From assembly GCA_002327305.1 (NCBI GenBank), contig DCUZ01000084.1, positions 18,672 through 25,264 of the forward strand: a stretch of 6,593 nucleotides of DNA, in the 5' to 3' direction. Below are positions 6,075 through 6,593 of this stretch, one piece after another. The notes under the pieces were generated by a model, which was given only the letters and a program-made list of their open reading frames with translations, searched no databases and was not told where the DNA came from. The first letter of the stretch is position 1. Each line of letters starts with the position of its first letter. The position numbers and the translations under genes are program-made. This DNA is from Holophagales bacterium UBA2201 (GTDB lineage: Bacteria; Acidobacteriota; Thermoanaerobaculia; UBA2201).

Positions 6075-6593
6075 GCAGCGAAACCCGCGACGATTTCAAG
6101 GGCTATCGCGGCCGCTCCCGGGAAGCACTGGCCGGTCGGGGTGTACGGGTGTGGAGCCTGGTGCGGCTCATCAACGATGCCGGCTCGGTGTTTGAGGGGG
6201 TGATTCTGCCCCGCTCGGAGACCCTGGACGACGAGCACGTGGTGGTCAAGATGACCAACGGTTACAACGTGGGCGTCCACGTGGACCGCATCGCCCGCAT
6301 CGAGGAATTGGGTTACAAGGAAGCCATCTACAAGATTCCAGAAAAGGAGTTCCCCTCCAGCCCCAACCTGCCCAAGGTCACCCTGCTGGGCACCGGCGGC
6401 ACCATCGCCTCACGGCTGGACTACCGCACCGGCGCCGTGATTCCTGCCTTCACACCCGGTGAGCTGTACGGCGCCGTTCCGGAGCTGGCCGATCTGTGCA
6501 ACCTCACCACCAGGAAATTGTTCGGGGTGTTCTCCGAGAACATGGCCCGGGAGCAGTACATCGCCCTGGCCGAGGCGGTGGGGGACGAGATCC
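6071..6593 (+). CDS. gatD: Glu-tRNA(Gln) amidotransferase subunit D (archaeal-type GatD), N-terminal part
   Basis: 174 residues are visible before the right edge; the family is about 410-440 long, so less than half is present. GatD is an asparaginase-like glutaminase that releases ammonia and channels it to GatE. Residues about 22-92 form the N-terminal extension typical of GatD, including GYNVGVHVDRI (64-74) and the linker IYKIPEKEF (86-94). The asparaginase core then begins with VTLLGTGGTIASRLDYRTGAV (103-123); T111 in GGT corresponds to the first catalytic threonine (T12 of E. coli AnsB). The second catalytic Thr-Asp-Lys set lies beyond the window. The N-terminal extension and DYRTGAV loop distinguish it from a plain L-asparaginase. 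The GTG start overlaps the gatE stop (GTGA), so the two subunits are co-transcribed and probably translationally coupled. Confidence 0.93.
   Translation, partial: MSSETRDDFKGYRGRSREALAGRGVRVWSLVRLINDAGSVFEGVILPRSETLDDEHVVVKMTNGYNVGVHVDRIARIEELGYKEAIYKIPEKEFPSSPNLPKVTLLGTGGTIASRLDYRTGAVIPAFTPGELYGAVPELADLCNLTTRKLFGVFSENMAREQYIALAEAVGDEI

Noticed and set aside
6071..6593. Plain L-asparaginase instead of GatD
   Set aside because: The roughly 90-residue N-terminal extension before TGGTIA, the DYRTGAV loop and the overlap with gatE fit GatD.

Overview
The window comes from a GC-rich bacterium (roughly two-thirds G+C by eye). Bacterial origin is argued by a complete two-component/cyclic-di-GMP signalling operon, by an oligopeptide-type solute-binding protein, and by promoters with bacterial -10 boxes. 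Against that background, the right third encodes GatE and the start of GatD. These are the two subunits of the Glu-tRNA(Gln) amidotransferase that is normally regarded as archaeal; bacteria usually use GatCAB. The lineage cannot be fixed from the sequence. An Acidobacteriota-like or other little-cultured phylum is a guess only.

Layout: (1) 1-173, plus strand: the C-terminal end of an extracellular solute-binding protein of the peptide/nickel ABC transporter type. (2) 174-257: a short convergent gap with several GC-rich inverted repeats. (3) 258-3701, minus strand: a three-gene signalling operon read right to left, namely a membrane hybrid histidine kinase, a receiver-only response regulator (11-bp overlap with the kinase gene), and a degenerate-GGDEF plus EAL protein (4-bp GTGA overlap). 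(4) 3702-4082: a divergent intergenic region of 381 bp with a promoter at each end, an AT-rich island with an 11-bp palindrome, and a possible Arg-rich micro-ORF. (5) 4083-6593, plus strand: gatE followed by gatD (4-bp GTGA overlap); gatD runs off the window.

Signalling genes: the kinase senses an unknown signal through an extracytoplasmic domain. It can pass phosphate to its own C-terminal receiver and/or to the separate receiver protein. The next protein has a full set of EAL catalytic residues but no receiver of its own, so the receiver protein is the obvious candidate to control it. The module looks like a RocR/PleD-style regulator split into two genes, with c-di-GMP breakdown as the likely output.

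gatE and gatD together would make Gln-tRNA(Gln) from Glu-tRNA(Gln). GatD (asparaginase-like) releases ammonia and GatE activates and amidates the tRNA-bound glutamate.

The most notable regulatory observation is that the two divergent promoters share a nearly identical 15-mer, CCCCCATGCTA(C/T)AAT, an extended -10 element. In each case it lies only 6-9 bases before a GTG start without a Shine-Dalgarno sequence, which predicts leaderless mRNAs for both the kinase operon and gatE. The same motif on both sides also argues that the archaeal-type genes are native to this genome and not an assembly artefact.
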